A stretch of 64,000 nt of DNA, taken from Callorhinus ursinus. Its lineage: Eukaryota; Chordata; Mammalia; Carnivora; Otariidae. The DNA lies in NCBI RefSeq assembly GCF_003265705.1, contig NW_020312894.1:6976223-7040222 (forward strand), read 5' to 3'. Numbering within the stretch: the stretch's first letter is position 1; each line of letters starts with the position of its first letter. Shown piece by piece: positions 12,506-22,429 of the stretch. The notes under the pieces are model-generated. The model was not told the DNA's origin and did no database searches. It saw nothing but the letters and a program-made list of their open reading frames with translations. Both the position numbers and the translations under genes were made by a program.

Positions 12506-13320
12506 GGGGAAACGACAGTCCCACCAACATTCACATGGGCGCCTGGCGCCATGCCCACATCTTTTTACTCTGGTTCGGGAAGTTCTTCTGATGATACTGC
12601 TCATCAGAGGGTCCTGGGAAGAGAGGAGGAGACTCGACAGCCAGGTTTTGTGTCTGCAAACGCTGGTGTACTGTGACTTTGTTGAAGTCAGCCACCGTCC
12701 GCCCTGGGAGAGGCGTTTCAGGACTACGGTTTGTCCATCTTAGAGGCAAAAAAGTTGCTGCTGAGAGTCCTGGAAGCTGAGCCTCAGGAACTGATGGCAC
12801 CACGGGGGAGAAACCAACGCCTCAGAAAACTTCGCAGCCTGTCCACACATGTGTTAGTCCAGCCAATGCTGACGCGTCCACTCCGAGGCGAGCATAAGGA
12901 CGGCCACCGTACACATGGCCCTGGGCCCTGTCTCCAGAGCCAAAGCGAAGAGGCGCCTGATTATTTGTAAATTCAAACTGCATAGACAGCCGTTCAAAAT
13001 AGTTGACCTCCAGTCTTTTCTTTAATGTGTTATTAACTTCTTGGGTACATATTTGCTGATACAACATTCACAGTGAGGCTGTGAAGAGGTGGGCTTAACC
13101 ATCCTTTTCTCGTACTTACAAAGCCGCTTCAGACCCACCTGTCCGTCCTTACAGGGCCTCCGACCTTCATGCGTCAGGAGTGTGGAGGATTTGGTTGATC
13201 AGGACAGGCACCAGCTTTTTCTCTCATTTAAAAATTGGCTAATCATTGGGACGATTTCAAGTCAGCTTCCTATTAAAGATATTACTAAAAAGGAATGAGC
13301 TAATGCAGAAAGATGAATGC
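12506..13320. other. Unique sequence, no gene seen
   Basis: No familiar repeat or protein. The last 60 bases may already belong to the L1 fragment that follows. Confidence 0.35.
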
Positions 13321-13324
13321 CTCC

Positions 13325-14202
13325 CAATATCGCTATGCTCCATGCAAAGGTGGCAAAATCAGTGTCAAAAACTGTCCATTGCGAAGATACGCAAAGAGCC
13401 CACAAGCACGTTAAAAGATGCTCAACATCACTCATCATCAGGGAATGCAAATCAAAACCACGAGAAAATACCACTCCACACCTGTCAGGACGACTACTAT
13501 TAAAAAAACAAACAAACAAAACAAAACAACAGAAAGTAACAAGAGTTGGCAAGGATGTGAAAAAATTGGAGCCCTTGTGCCCTGTTAATGGGAATGCAAA
13601 ATGGTGCAGCCGCTATGCAAAACAGTATGGCAGTTCCTCAAAAAATTAAAAATAGAATTACTTTATGATCCAGCAACCCACTTCTGGGGATATATCCTAA
13701 AGATTTAAAAATAGTCTCAGGGAGGTATTTGTACACCCAGTTCATAGCAGCATTCTTCACAATAGTCAAAAGGTGCAAGCAACCCAAGTATTCATCAGTG
13801 GATTGATAAAGACAAAGTGGGATATATAAATATAGATATATCTCCACATACATGCAATGGAATATTATTTAGCTTTAAAAGGAAGGAAATCCTGTCATAT
13901 GCTATTACGTGAATGAACCTTTAGGATATTAGGCTAAGTGAAATAAGCCAGCCACAGAAGGACAATACTGTATGATTCCACTCATATAAAGTCCCCGAGT
14001 CGTCAAAATCATAGGGCCAGAAAGTGGGATGGTGGTTGTCAGGGGCTGGTGGAGGGGGCCGAGGAGTTGTTTAATGGGTATGAAGTTTCAGTTTTGCAAA
14101 ATGATTGGTTGCACAACCATGTGAGTATACTTAACAATAGTTAACTGTACACATAAGCTGGCAAATTTTATGTTATGTGTATTTTACCACGATTAAAAAA
14201 AT
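13325..14202 (+). repeat. L1 (L1M-type) 3' end, ORF2 tail plus 3'UTR
   Basis: Contains CATCACTCATCATCAGGGAA, AATGCAAATCAAAACCACGA, TTGGCAAGGATGTG, TGATCCAGCAACCCACTTCT and AAGTGAAATAAGCCAGCCAC, all in L1 ORF2 order. It ends TATTTTACCACGATTAAAAA. Stops and a CAAAA-rich insertion near 13500-13527 show it is dead. Confidence 0.85.
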
Positions 14203-14399
14203 ATGCGTGGTCGCCTCCTCACAGCAGGTGTCTCTGGCTGTCCGGTGGCCTTCTGCTGGGGTGTGTGTCACCCCAGGGATGCTGAGTCCTTGACTGTGTC
14301 TTCCTGACCATGTCCACCATGGCCCCTGGGCAGGGTCCGGCCAACAGATGCCTCCGCACAGTTTTACTGAATGTCTGAGGGAGAGAGGGAGAGAGAGGG

Positions 14400-15125
14400 A
14401 AGAAGGAATGAATAGAAAATCCACAAAAGATAAATTACAAATGGACAGTAACCAAATGAGAAAATTTTCAGCTTCACTAGTAATCAAAGAAAAGCCCATT
14501 AAAGCAACAATGAGTTTCCATTTCTCACTTTGAAATGAGCAAAGATATTTATTATTATAATTTAAAATACCTAACGCTGGCAAGGATTTGTCAAGACGGA
14601 CAATTTCAGACAGAACGGGCACGTTTCCAGAGGAAATGGAGTAGTGCCTATGAACAGCCCTATAAAAATTCCTATCTTTCGATCCAATAATTCCTCATCT
14701 AAGAATATATCCTAAGGAATCGACAAGATACTGAGGCAAAGAGTTAGGGGCAAAGATACTTATCACAGAGTTATTAATAATAGCTCAAAGACTAAAGCTA
14801 AATATCTGGCTAATGGAGAATGCTCAGGTACAAGATGGAAAATTATATAGATACTAAAAAATCATATTTTAGAGAAATATTTAATGACGTAAGAAATTTT
14901 TACAATGATATACGCATGTAGGTTATGCATATAGTAAGACAGCTTTTGTGAAAAACAAACCAACCTCAGGAACAGAGGAAATACATCAAAATGTAATCTG
15001 TGGTTTCTGGATGAGGTGATTATCACCGATTCTCCCACACCTTTCTGTAGCTTCTAAATACTCTAAAACAAGCATTCGATATTTTTGTAACTTGAAACAA
15101 AATATGACTTGAAAAAAGTAAAAAT
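14400..15125 (+). repeat. Ancient L1 (L1M/HAL1-like) fragment
   Basis: L1-like order: AATGGACAGTAACCAAATGA, TTCACTAGTAATCAAAGAAA, ACGCTGGCAAGGATTTG, ATCCAATAATTCCTCATCTA and AGTTATTAATAATAGCTCAA. The 3' end AGCATTCGATATTTTTGTAA is A-rich. More diverged than its 13.3 kb neighbour, so a separate older insertion. Confidence 0.7.
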
Positions 15126-15639
15126 GTCACAACCTGAGCATCTAAAAACTGCTTGGGGAAGGCAAAACTGACAAGACACGGTCCCTCTTAGGAGCAGTTG
15201 CAAGGTGGTGGAGGTGTCCACCATGATGCTTGGGGAGCACTGGCATGGTGGTGATGAGATGGGGCCAGGGGAGGCTCTCCGGGAAAGGGGTCTTGCGTGG
15301 CCGGGAAGGATCTGAGCCCTTGTCTCTGCCTACTCTGGACGTGTTGGTAGTGCTTCCTGCTAACTTTGGCCTTCCCTGGCATCACTCGTCTTGGGCTCTC
15401 TGCTCCTGTGATCAGTTGATGGTGCTTTAGGGTTTATTCTCTCCATGATCTATGTAGGCTCAACTCAGCCAATACAGGATATCCTCCAAGGTTTATCTCC
15501 TTAATACCTTCACTGCAGCAGACTTTCAAGTCAGAGCTTGTTTAAATCATCACTTGGCTTGCATCCGCTCTGGCAGGGATCGCCTTGCTCAGAAATCAAG
15601 GTCTGGGAAGTGGCAGGACCCACATGGCCTGAAGGGCCA
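15126..15639. other. Unique sequence, no gene seen
   Basis: No repeat or gene signature recognised. Confidence 0.3.
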
Positions 15640-15790
15640 TTTCTGCAGAAGCCTGGAGTCTCAGGCTGCAGACTGGGAGGCAAGTACCTCGATTGCGAAG
15701 TGGGGAAATGAGAACCATAGAGGGACGGTGGCTTGTCCAAGACCGGGTGCCAGCCTAGGGCAGAGCTGGGAGTGTGTCCTAGCTTTCCTG
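15640..15790 (-). repeat. MIR SINE
   Basis: Reverse MIR: GGGGAAATGAGAACCATAGA, GTGGCTTGTCCAAGACC, then GGGCAGAGCTGGGAGTGTG. Confidence 0.65.
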
Positions 15791-16049
15791 ATACCCAGGT
15801 GGTGCACCTGTCCACTGCATCCTGCTGCTGGAGGGGACATGACCCTCATTTCCCACTGGAACACTGGACTCCCTGCAGGGGAGCAGACTGCGGGGGGTGG
15901 TGGGGCGCTGCGGGGTAGTGTACATGGTGGCCATTTTTAGTGCTGATGTGAGAATGGTGAAAATTTTCTTTGTGTGCACATCAGGAGACCATCTGGATAT
16001 CTTCTGACATTTATAATTGAAAAAAATTACAACCTGAGTTACAATCTTC

Positions 16050-16395
16050 TTCTATTTTGTTTTTTTAATCCATGTAAATTTATTTTATTTTTTCAATTAT
16101 TTTATTTTATTATGTTATGTTAATCACCATATATTACATCATTAGTTTTTGATGTAGTGTTCCATGATTCATTGTTTGCGTATAACACCCAGTGTCCATG
16201 CAGTATGTGCCCTCCTTAATACCCATCACCAGGCTAACCCATCCCCCCACCCCCCTCCCCTCTAGAACCCTCAGTTTGTTTCTCAGAGTCCATTGTCTCT
16301 CATGGTTCGTCTCCCCCTCCGATTTACCCCCCTTCATTCTTCCCTTCCTACTATCTTCTTCTTCTTCTTCTTCTTTTTTTTTTAACATATAATGT
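16050..16395 (-). repeat. Carnivore L1 3' end (younger class)
   Basis: On the minus strand it reads GGTGATGGGTATTAAGGAGG, then ACTGGGTGTTATACGCAAAC, AATGAATCATGGAACACTA and a TAACATAACATAATAAAATA tail, the typical carnivore L1 3'UTR. An internal (CTT)n run lies near 16355-16378. Much better preserved than the other L1 pieces here, so a carnivore-age insertion truncated at its 5' side. Confidence 0.8.
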
Positions 16396-16650
16396 ATTAT
16401 TTGTTTTTCCATTTTGGTTTTACACAGTTTTTTCCCCCCTGATATGAAAGGACTGCATGTTCTGGAAGTTTTATAGCCAATGCAATAAACAAATCAAAGA
16501 TGTGAATTATGACTGATACAAACAAGACAGACTAAGTTATGTTTAGATAGTTATGTTTGCCTGTTTATAAAGCCCAGAGGATTACCAAGTGATCTACCAC
16601 AGGAAAGAAGAAAATGGTCAGATGAGCCCAGGCAGCCTCCCAAGGGCTGC

Positions 16651-16671
16651 AAAAAAAAAAAAAAAAAAAAA
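16651..16671. repeat. Poly-A run (21 A)
   Basis: Isolated A21 followed by GGCTGAG. I see no element body upstream to which it is clearly the tail. Confidence 0.9.
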
Positions 16672-16834
16672 GGCTGAGTAGGATCTAACTGTATAGCTAT
16701 AAATGTACATATATATGTGTGTATATATACATATAATTGCACGTGCCCATTAGCTGAGCTAAATAGACACAGATGAGGGCTGACAGACAGAAATCCTCAG
16801 GTGCTCTAAACAAAGCCAGAGGGGGTAACACATG

Positions 16835-17030
16835 AGTGGATGCAGATGCCTGGCATTTTGACAGGTGCTGGGAATAAAAAGATGGAAAAATGACTCCTAC
16901 CTTCATGGGGCTTGCATGCTACATCAGGACACAGACATCAGTCAAAGATTCACACACCGTGAAACATTACCACTGTGAAAAGTGCTCAGAGGGAAGGAAG
17001 GTACCTGGTACTCTGTAGGTGTGTAATAGG
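16835..17030 (-). repeat. L2 LINE fragment
   Basis: GGTGCTGGGAATAAAAAGAT, CTACCTTCATGGGGCTTGCA and a later GTGCTCAGAGGGAAGG match the reverse complement of the L2 3' region. Confidence 0.6.
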
Positions 17031-17179
17031 GGGATTTTATCTGGCTGGAGAAGTCGGTTGCCACTTGAGGGTTGAGTGTAACTAACAAGTGAATTAAACA
17101 GTAAAACGTGAAAAACAAAATCTAAGAGAACTAAAACAAAACAAAACAAAACGAAAAACCCACACAGCGGTCATCTGGG

Positions 17180-17950
17180 GATAGGACTTATTTATTTCTT
17201 TTAGTATAAAGCTAAAGGAAAACATTGCTAGAGTCTACCATGTCAACACTTAAAGCTTCTGCACACTGAAAAAAAAAAGTGGTAAGCAAAAATAAAAGGT
17301 AAAATACAAATTGCCAAAAAAATGCGACATACTTGTAAGAGTTGACATTTTTCATATATAAAGAGCTTTATTAATTAATAAGAAAAGGACATCTACACAT
17401 AAATGGGCTCAGACATGTTAAAATGAGTACAAAAGGCCAAAAAACGTACAAAAAATGTGCATCTTCAGTTGTCATCAAAGGCACATGAGTTACTACGATA
17501 GCATGTCTAGTATTTTGCTTATGATACTGGCAGGGATTTAAATGCTGAGATATTAAAATGTTAAGGAAGGCGGCAGGAAACAGGTGGGAATATAAATTGG
17601 TACAATTTCTCTAGAGGGCAATTTGGCAATATTTACCAAATGCTTTAAAAATGTGCCTACTTGGTAATTTCGCTCAGAGAATTTATCTTAAATCAACATA
17701 CGTGCACGCAAAGATCGTGTGAAGGATATTCACCCCACTGTTATTTACAACAGAGTAAAACAAAAACAAGGAAACGAACAGAATGAAGTACGGCAGAATA
17801 CAAAGCCAGCCATTCAAATTCATTGTCAAAGTAGCTCATGATGTGGACAAATTGTTTGAAATATACGGTTAAGTTGGTTGAGGGGGGCAGGTTACCCAAA
17901 AGAAAGATGTGAATGGGGAGACCAGAGACATGAAGCACGTATGTATGCAA
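17180..17950 (+). repeat. Ancient L1 ORF2 3' portion
   Basis: AAAGCTTCTGCACACTGAAA, ATATATAAAGAGCTTTATTA, TCAAAGGCACATGAGTTAC and CCCCACTGTTATTTACAACA follow the order of late ORF2. Diverged, many stops. Confidence 0.7.
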
Positions 17951-17959
17951 ACTTGATTT

Positions 17960-18370
17960 ACAGCCTGTGACTGGGGTAGCATGACAGATCCTTAAGGAAT
18001 GGATAATTAATTCAGCGGAGGGCGCTGGGATAATTGTTACCCACGCACAAAAATAAGAGGAAAGCCTTATGGGACATCACAGACAAACATACGTTCCAGG
18101 TGCAAGAACAATCTGTGAAAAGGAAAACTTTAAAACTTTTAGAAGAAAATACAGCGCAGTATCTGAATGCCCTCAGGCATAGGAGAATTTCTTAGGAGAC
18201 AAAGGGGACAAACAATACATGACATTTTGGTAAATACTACAATGTTCAAAAATTTTTTTAAATCTATACGTGAGAAGACAGAGCCGAAAACATGGAAAGA
18301 TGGGTACAGACCAGAGAAAATGAATTCAATGCACATGAAAGATGGGGAATTATTACTGAAGACATGGGGA
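17960..18370 (+). repeat. Ancient L1 ORF2, more upstream portion
   Basis: GGAGGGCGCTGGGATAATTG and TTTAAAACTTTTAGAAGAAA correspond to ORF2 sequence that lies upstream of the part at 17180-17950. The two are therefore in the wrong order for one insertion and must be two L1s or a rearranged one. Confidence 0.65.
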
Positions 18371-18540
18371 GGAGCACTTCTCAGACTTTCATGGGCATAA
18401 GAATCAACAGGGGATCCTTTTAAAATGCATGTTCTGATGGGGCAGGTCTGGGTGGGGCCAGAGACCCTGCATTTCTAACAAGGTCCCAGGTGAAATTTAT
18501 TCTGCTGGTCCACAGACTACACTTTGAATAGCCAGGGTAT
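18371..18540 (+). repeat. MER5-type hAT (Charlie) element
   Basis: CTTCTCAGACTTTCATGGGC, GGTCTGGGTGGGGCCAGAGA, CTGCATTTCTAACAAGGTCC and GGTCCACAGACTACACTTTG are the MER5A/B words. Inserted into the L1 that resumes at 18541. Confidence 0.75.
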
Positions 18541-18690
18541 AAAGGACTCCTACAGACAAGTAAAAAAAAAAAAAGAAAGAAAGAAAGAAAGAAAGAAAAA
18601 GAATAAGCAACCCCATACACAGTTTGGCAAAGGGTCTGAGCAGGTCATCCTCGGAAGAGAGAAACTGAATAAACACATCTGCACAAGGAT
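18541..18690 (+). repeat. L1 fragment continuing after MER5 insertion, with (AAAG)n
   Basis: ATAAAGGACTCCTACAGACA then, after an (AAAG)n run at about 18562-18602, CCCCATACACAGTTTGGCAA. These are the L1 ORF2 words expected right after the 17960-18370 segment. Confidence 0.65.
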
Positions 18691-18694
18691 GGGC

Positions 18695-19065
18695 TGGCTG
18701 CCGTAAATACAGACCCACAACAGAAGCTTATCTCTTGCTCATATAGACAGGGCTGGTGAGAGGAAGAAGGGGCAAAGTTCCCGCCCTCACAGCCCTCCAG
18801 GGTTCCAGGCTGCTGGGGGCTCTGCCATCTTCAACATGGGACTGCCAAAGTTGCCTGAGGAACAGGGCAGCTGGGGAAAAAACGAGGTATTAATGAGCCA
18901 GAGGTGGAGATGGTGAAGACCCTACAGCTCACGTTCTGTTGGTTGGAACTCCACCCCAGGCTGTAGCCAACTGCACAGGAGGCTGGGAAATGTAGTCTAA
19001 CTGTCCCCAAGATAAAGAGGAACCGTGTTTGGTGAGTAGCTGGCAGTCTGCCAACTTGTGAAGGG
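18695..19065. repeat. Probable ancient repeat, family not determined
   Basis: CAGAAGCTTATCTCTTGCTC near one end and GGCTGGGAAATGTAGTCTAA near the other are words I associate with a common mammalian dispersed repeat. Its position between two L1 pieces also indicates an insertion. I cannot name the family. Confidence 0.35.
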
Positions 19066-19067
19066 AT

Positions 19068-19145
19068 GCTCAGCTCACCAGTAGCCAGGAAAATGCAATT
19101 AAAACCACCATTTTATACCATCATATTGGCAAAAATAAATATCAG
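19068..19145 (+). repeat. L1 fragment, third piece
   Basis: AGTAGCCAGGAAAATGCAAT, TAAAACCACCATTTTATACC and ATTGGCAAAAA continue the ORF2 sequence broken off at 18690. Confidence 0.6.
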
Positions 19146-19184
19146 GACTCTTAACTGCACAACTCCAGGTGGCACCATTCACAA

Positions 19185-19440
19185 AGATGATTCCCTCCCC
19201 CACTTCCCCATACCCCTCATCTTGCTTAAAGTTTTTTCCCTCTAACATACTGTATTACCTTTAGCAGACCATAGATTTACTTATTTCTAATGTTTATTTT
19301 CTTTCGTCCATCTTTGAACTGTCAACTCCAACCGGGCAAGGATATTGGTCTATTGTGCTAACAGCTCTATCCATAACGACCACAGCAGAGCCTGGAATAC
19401 AGTAGGCACTGAACAAGGATGTGCGGAGTGCAGAGGGTGA
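19185..19440 (+). repeat. L2 LINE 3' region
   Basis: AACTCCAACCGGGCAAGGAT, TAACAGCTCTATCCATAACG and CAGTAGGCACTGAACAAGG match the L2 3' module in plus orientation. Confidence 0.6.
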
Positions 19441-19690
19441 CATGGAGTGCTCCAGAGGGCATTCTGGCCTTCCAGTCACCCCAGCTCAGAGCCCAGCCAC
19501 CAGACACGTGAGGGCAGGAGCCTCTGTGTGACTCCACCCTCAGCCACTTGGTCCGGTCCAGCCTGGGGTCCTCCCAGCCGACATCTAGGCTTCCTGCTGT
19601 GTCCAGCCCCAATTCCCACTCCACGGCATCTGTGGGAATAACCAACGATTATTGTTGCCAGTCTCTAAGGTTTTGGGTTTAGTTTTTAGT

Positions 19691-19872
19691 ATTTTTTTAA
19701 AGATTTTTATTTATTTATTTTGGGAGGGAGGGGAAGAGGGAGAGGGAGAGAGAATCTCAAGCAGACTCTGTGCTCAGCATGGAGACTGATGCAGGCCTCG
19801 ATCATATGACCCAGAGACCCGACCGGAAGCCAAGAGTCCCACGCTCAACTGACTTCGCCACCCAGGCGCCCC
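19691..19872 (-). mobile_element. Carnivore tRNA-Lys SINE, long form (older subtype)
   Basis: TTTTTTAAAGATTTTTATTT tail, AAGCAGACTCTGTGCTCAGC linker and a CGCCACCCAGGCGCCCC head in reverse. The AGACTC linker marks an older subfamily than the GGCTCCC copies. Confidence 0.9.
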
Positions 19873-19879
19873 TTGTTTT

Positions 19880-20045
19880 CAGTTTTTAAAGGCAGCTTAT
19901 TAAAGTATAACTTAGAGTAAGTAAAATCTACCCTTTTTAGGTGTATAGTTTGCTGAGTTTTGACAAATGTATAGTCATGAGGCTACCGTCACAGCCAAGA
20001 TACAGAACATTTCCATCACCCAGCAAAGTTCCCTCCCAAGCGACC
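19880..20045 (-). repeat. Ancient L1 3'UTR fragment
   Basis: AAAGTATAACTTAGAGTAAG, AAATCTACCCTTTTTAGGTG and AACATTTCCATCACCCAGCA are the reverse of the old L1 3'UTR module also seen at 30715 and 31765. Confidence 0.7.
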
Positions 20046-20164
20046 AAACTTCAGGGTGATTTGTGGCACAGAAGCACTAATCAGAAACACTTTCTCCTTT
20101 CTCTATTGTGTACGCATTCAGATCTATTTTCTCTGCACTGGGAATGTCCTTTCTTGTGAGCAGG

Positions 20165-20275
20165 TGCTAAACATCTGTTTTCCCATTAGACTAGAAGCTC
20201 TTTGAGGGCCAGAAGGTAGTTACAGCACTGCATCCAAAGGCGACAGGCGCAGAGCTGGTCCCAATAATTCCCGGT
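20165..20275 (+). repeat. L2 LINE 3' fragment
   Basis: CCCATTAGACTAGAAGCTCT followed by TTGAGGGCCAGAAGGTAG is the L2 3' module. It faces the reverse copy that begins at 20285. Confidence 0.6.
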
Positions 20276-20284
20276 CATACGTCA

Positions 20285-20455
20285 ATATGTAACAAATATT
20301 TATCGAGCACCTATGCGCCAGGCACTGGTATGTGCTAGGCACTGCACTGGGTGCTGAGGATGTGAAGGTGAATATAAGCAGACACGGTCTGCGTGCTCAT
20401 GGAGTTCACCATCTCGTGGGGGAGTTCACATGCAAATGCAATGATCACACAAAAT
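20285..20455 (-). repeat. L2 LINE 3' fragment, opposite orientation
   Basis: CAAATATTTATCGAGCACCT, GCCAGGCACTGGTATGTGCT and TCATGGAGTTCACCATCTCG match the reverse complement of the L2 end. Confidence 0.75.
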
Positions 20456-22200
20456 TATATGCTCTAGCAAACCATGGTATGTGCCATAAGACAATCCCCC
20501 TCCCGCATCTCCTCCCCCATGCCCTGTCCTGAGCTCAGTGGTCCTATAATGGTCTCCGGCACATGAATCGTCATGTTTTCTTGGTTATCTATTGCTCACA
20601 GGGAGAAAACGTTCTCCTATCATGGTTACTTGCTATCGAGGTTAGACATGTTCTGAGAATTACCTTGTTTATGATAATAGTGGACCTGTCTGAAATCAAC
20701 GTGGGGAAGGCAGAAACAGACAAAACCACCAGGCGGTCTGTTCCCTCTAATAATCTGTGACTTTAAAGCGACAAAATAGACTTTTCAGGTAAACCGACCA
20801 GCCTCACAAACGCTGTCCAGGGAATTCAACCCGGGGACACTTGCTCGAACACTTGAAATTTCAAATGCCCTGCTTGTCCTTTCCCACCAATGACTTTATG
20901 ATTGGCAAAGAAGCATACCACCTTATAAATATTTCCCATTATAGAACTTTTTGGTAAGCTTCTAAAGCAATTTTAGATCTCAGCTAGGTTTGTTCTCCCT
21001 GCTGCCCAAGACAATATCTTCCAGGGCTGTGGCGCAGAAGCGGTGGAGAGAAAAGAGAAATTAAGACAATTTCCCAGCATTCTGTTAGCATTTGCATGTG
21101 AATGCAGGCTGCCCTGCTGTTTGATAAATCTGATGTGTAAGAAAACCATGAGAATCAAAGTTCACATCCAGTTGGGTGCTTTATATGTATGTTGCGAAGG
21201 TTGCTACAAAAATGTGATAATATCCTTCCAAGTATATGACTAATGAGAATATGTATAGCACATCTGAGATGGCACGAATGTGTAATTATTGTGAGGATTT
21301 CACTGACACATAAATATAATGATCTTCAGCTAAGTAAATTGCTAGCTACCAATGAAATAAATAGGGTCCCTTCAGAATTTGAAATAATTTGGAATGGTAG
21401 GTGGTGGGAAATGATTCACCTTAGCTGTTATCTCTGGAACAGTAATATAGAAATATATCTGCCAACTCTGGTGCATTTACATTGTTCTTCATATCCTGTG
21501 GAGTCTGTCAGAAGAGCTCTGGGCCCTGCCGCCTTCCACAAGGCCTCCACGCAGCATGGCTCAGCGCTGGATAGGAGCAGCTAATATTGTTTACCTCGGT
21601 AGGCATCCCAGCCATAATATTTTCCCAAGAAACACTGATGCGTTTAAAGGTCAGGTTGATACTGATTTGACAGAATAACATAAATTCCTCTTTCTAGGAG
21701 TAAAATGGTGTACATGACTTGGTTTAAAGGTTAAACTGTTTTTTGTGCACTGGATAGGTCAGAGATATAAGACTTTAATACACAAAGTATAATTACCTGT
21801 TTGGACAGACAGGGAGATGTGCGCCAGGCTTTAGATTTTCAGAAAGATGTTTGAAAACTCAGGAATCTATTGACATCTCATCATTGAATACATTTCATTA
21901 CAGGAGGGAAAAATCCTACAAAGGTAGACAGTTAGAAGGACTGTCTCTTACTCCTAGTTAGAGGACTGTTGGGATTGTGAAAATTGAGTCTTAGGGCACT
22001 GAGTCTAAGAATAGTCTCAGATACAAACTTTCCTCGGGGCCAATAAACTCCCAAGTACAAAAATTGTACAGTAGGTGCTAAATAAAAGTTTGGTAGATGA
22101 GTGAATTGAATACATTTTTTTTTTAAGGCACAAAGTTGGTTTTGATAGATAAGGAGAAAGATGGAGAGAATTTTTTTGTAACTAGGATGTAAAAACAGAC
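20456..22200. other. Repeat-poor AT-rich block, conserved-element candidate
   Basis: About 1.7 kb without any interspersed repeat I can recognise, in a window otherwise dense with them. It contains a perfect octamer ATTTGCAT at 21090-21097 and several TAAT cores. No open frame of note. Function is inferred only from repeat exclusion and texture. Confidence 0.4.
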
Positions 22201-22204
22201 CCAT

Positions 22205-22390
22205 CTTGGACCCAGAGAATTTCTTTCATTTATTCCTTCATTCCCCTGTTTGTTGTTTCATTCAATAAAAAAATGTATTAAGCACTCACAGGGCACTGCC
22301 TTCTGCTGGCTACTGAGATGGGTTGAGAAGACCTGGTCCCACGTCAGAATGTACAGTCTGTCTGGGAGAGAAGACAGTGAGAGGTGAGCA
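22205..22390 (-). repeat. L2 LINE 3' end
   Basis: TTTCATTTATTCCTTCATTC, ATGTATTAAGCACTCACAGG and GAATGTACAGTCTGTCTGGG are the reverse of the L2 terminus. Confidence 0.65.
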
Positions 22391-22429
22391 GGGGAGGAGA
22401 AGGAACACAGCCCTGCCCGGGGGAGGGCC

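Noticed and set aside
12055..12604. 167- and 104-codon minus frames rich in Gly, Ala, Glu and Arg
   Set aside because: They are translations of the minisatellite, which leaves several frames open at once.
18562..18602. (AAAG)n and other regular runs as a CRISPR-like array
   Set aside because: Simple microsatellite with no spacers, and the genome is mammalian.
21090..21097. Octamer ATTTGCAT as a functional POU site on its own
   Set aside because: About two such 8-mers are expected by chance in 64 kb counting both strands, and further copies occur inside L1 and L2 sequence.
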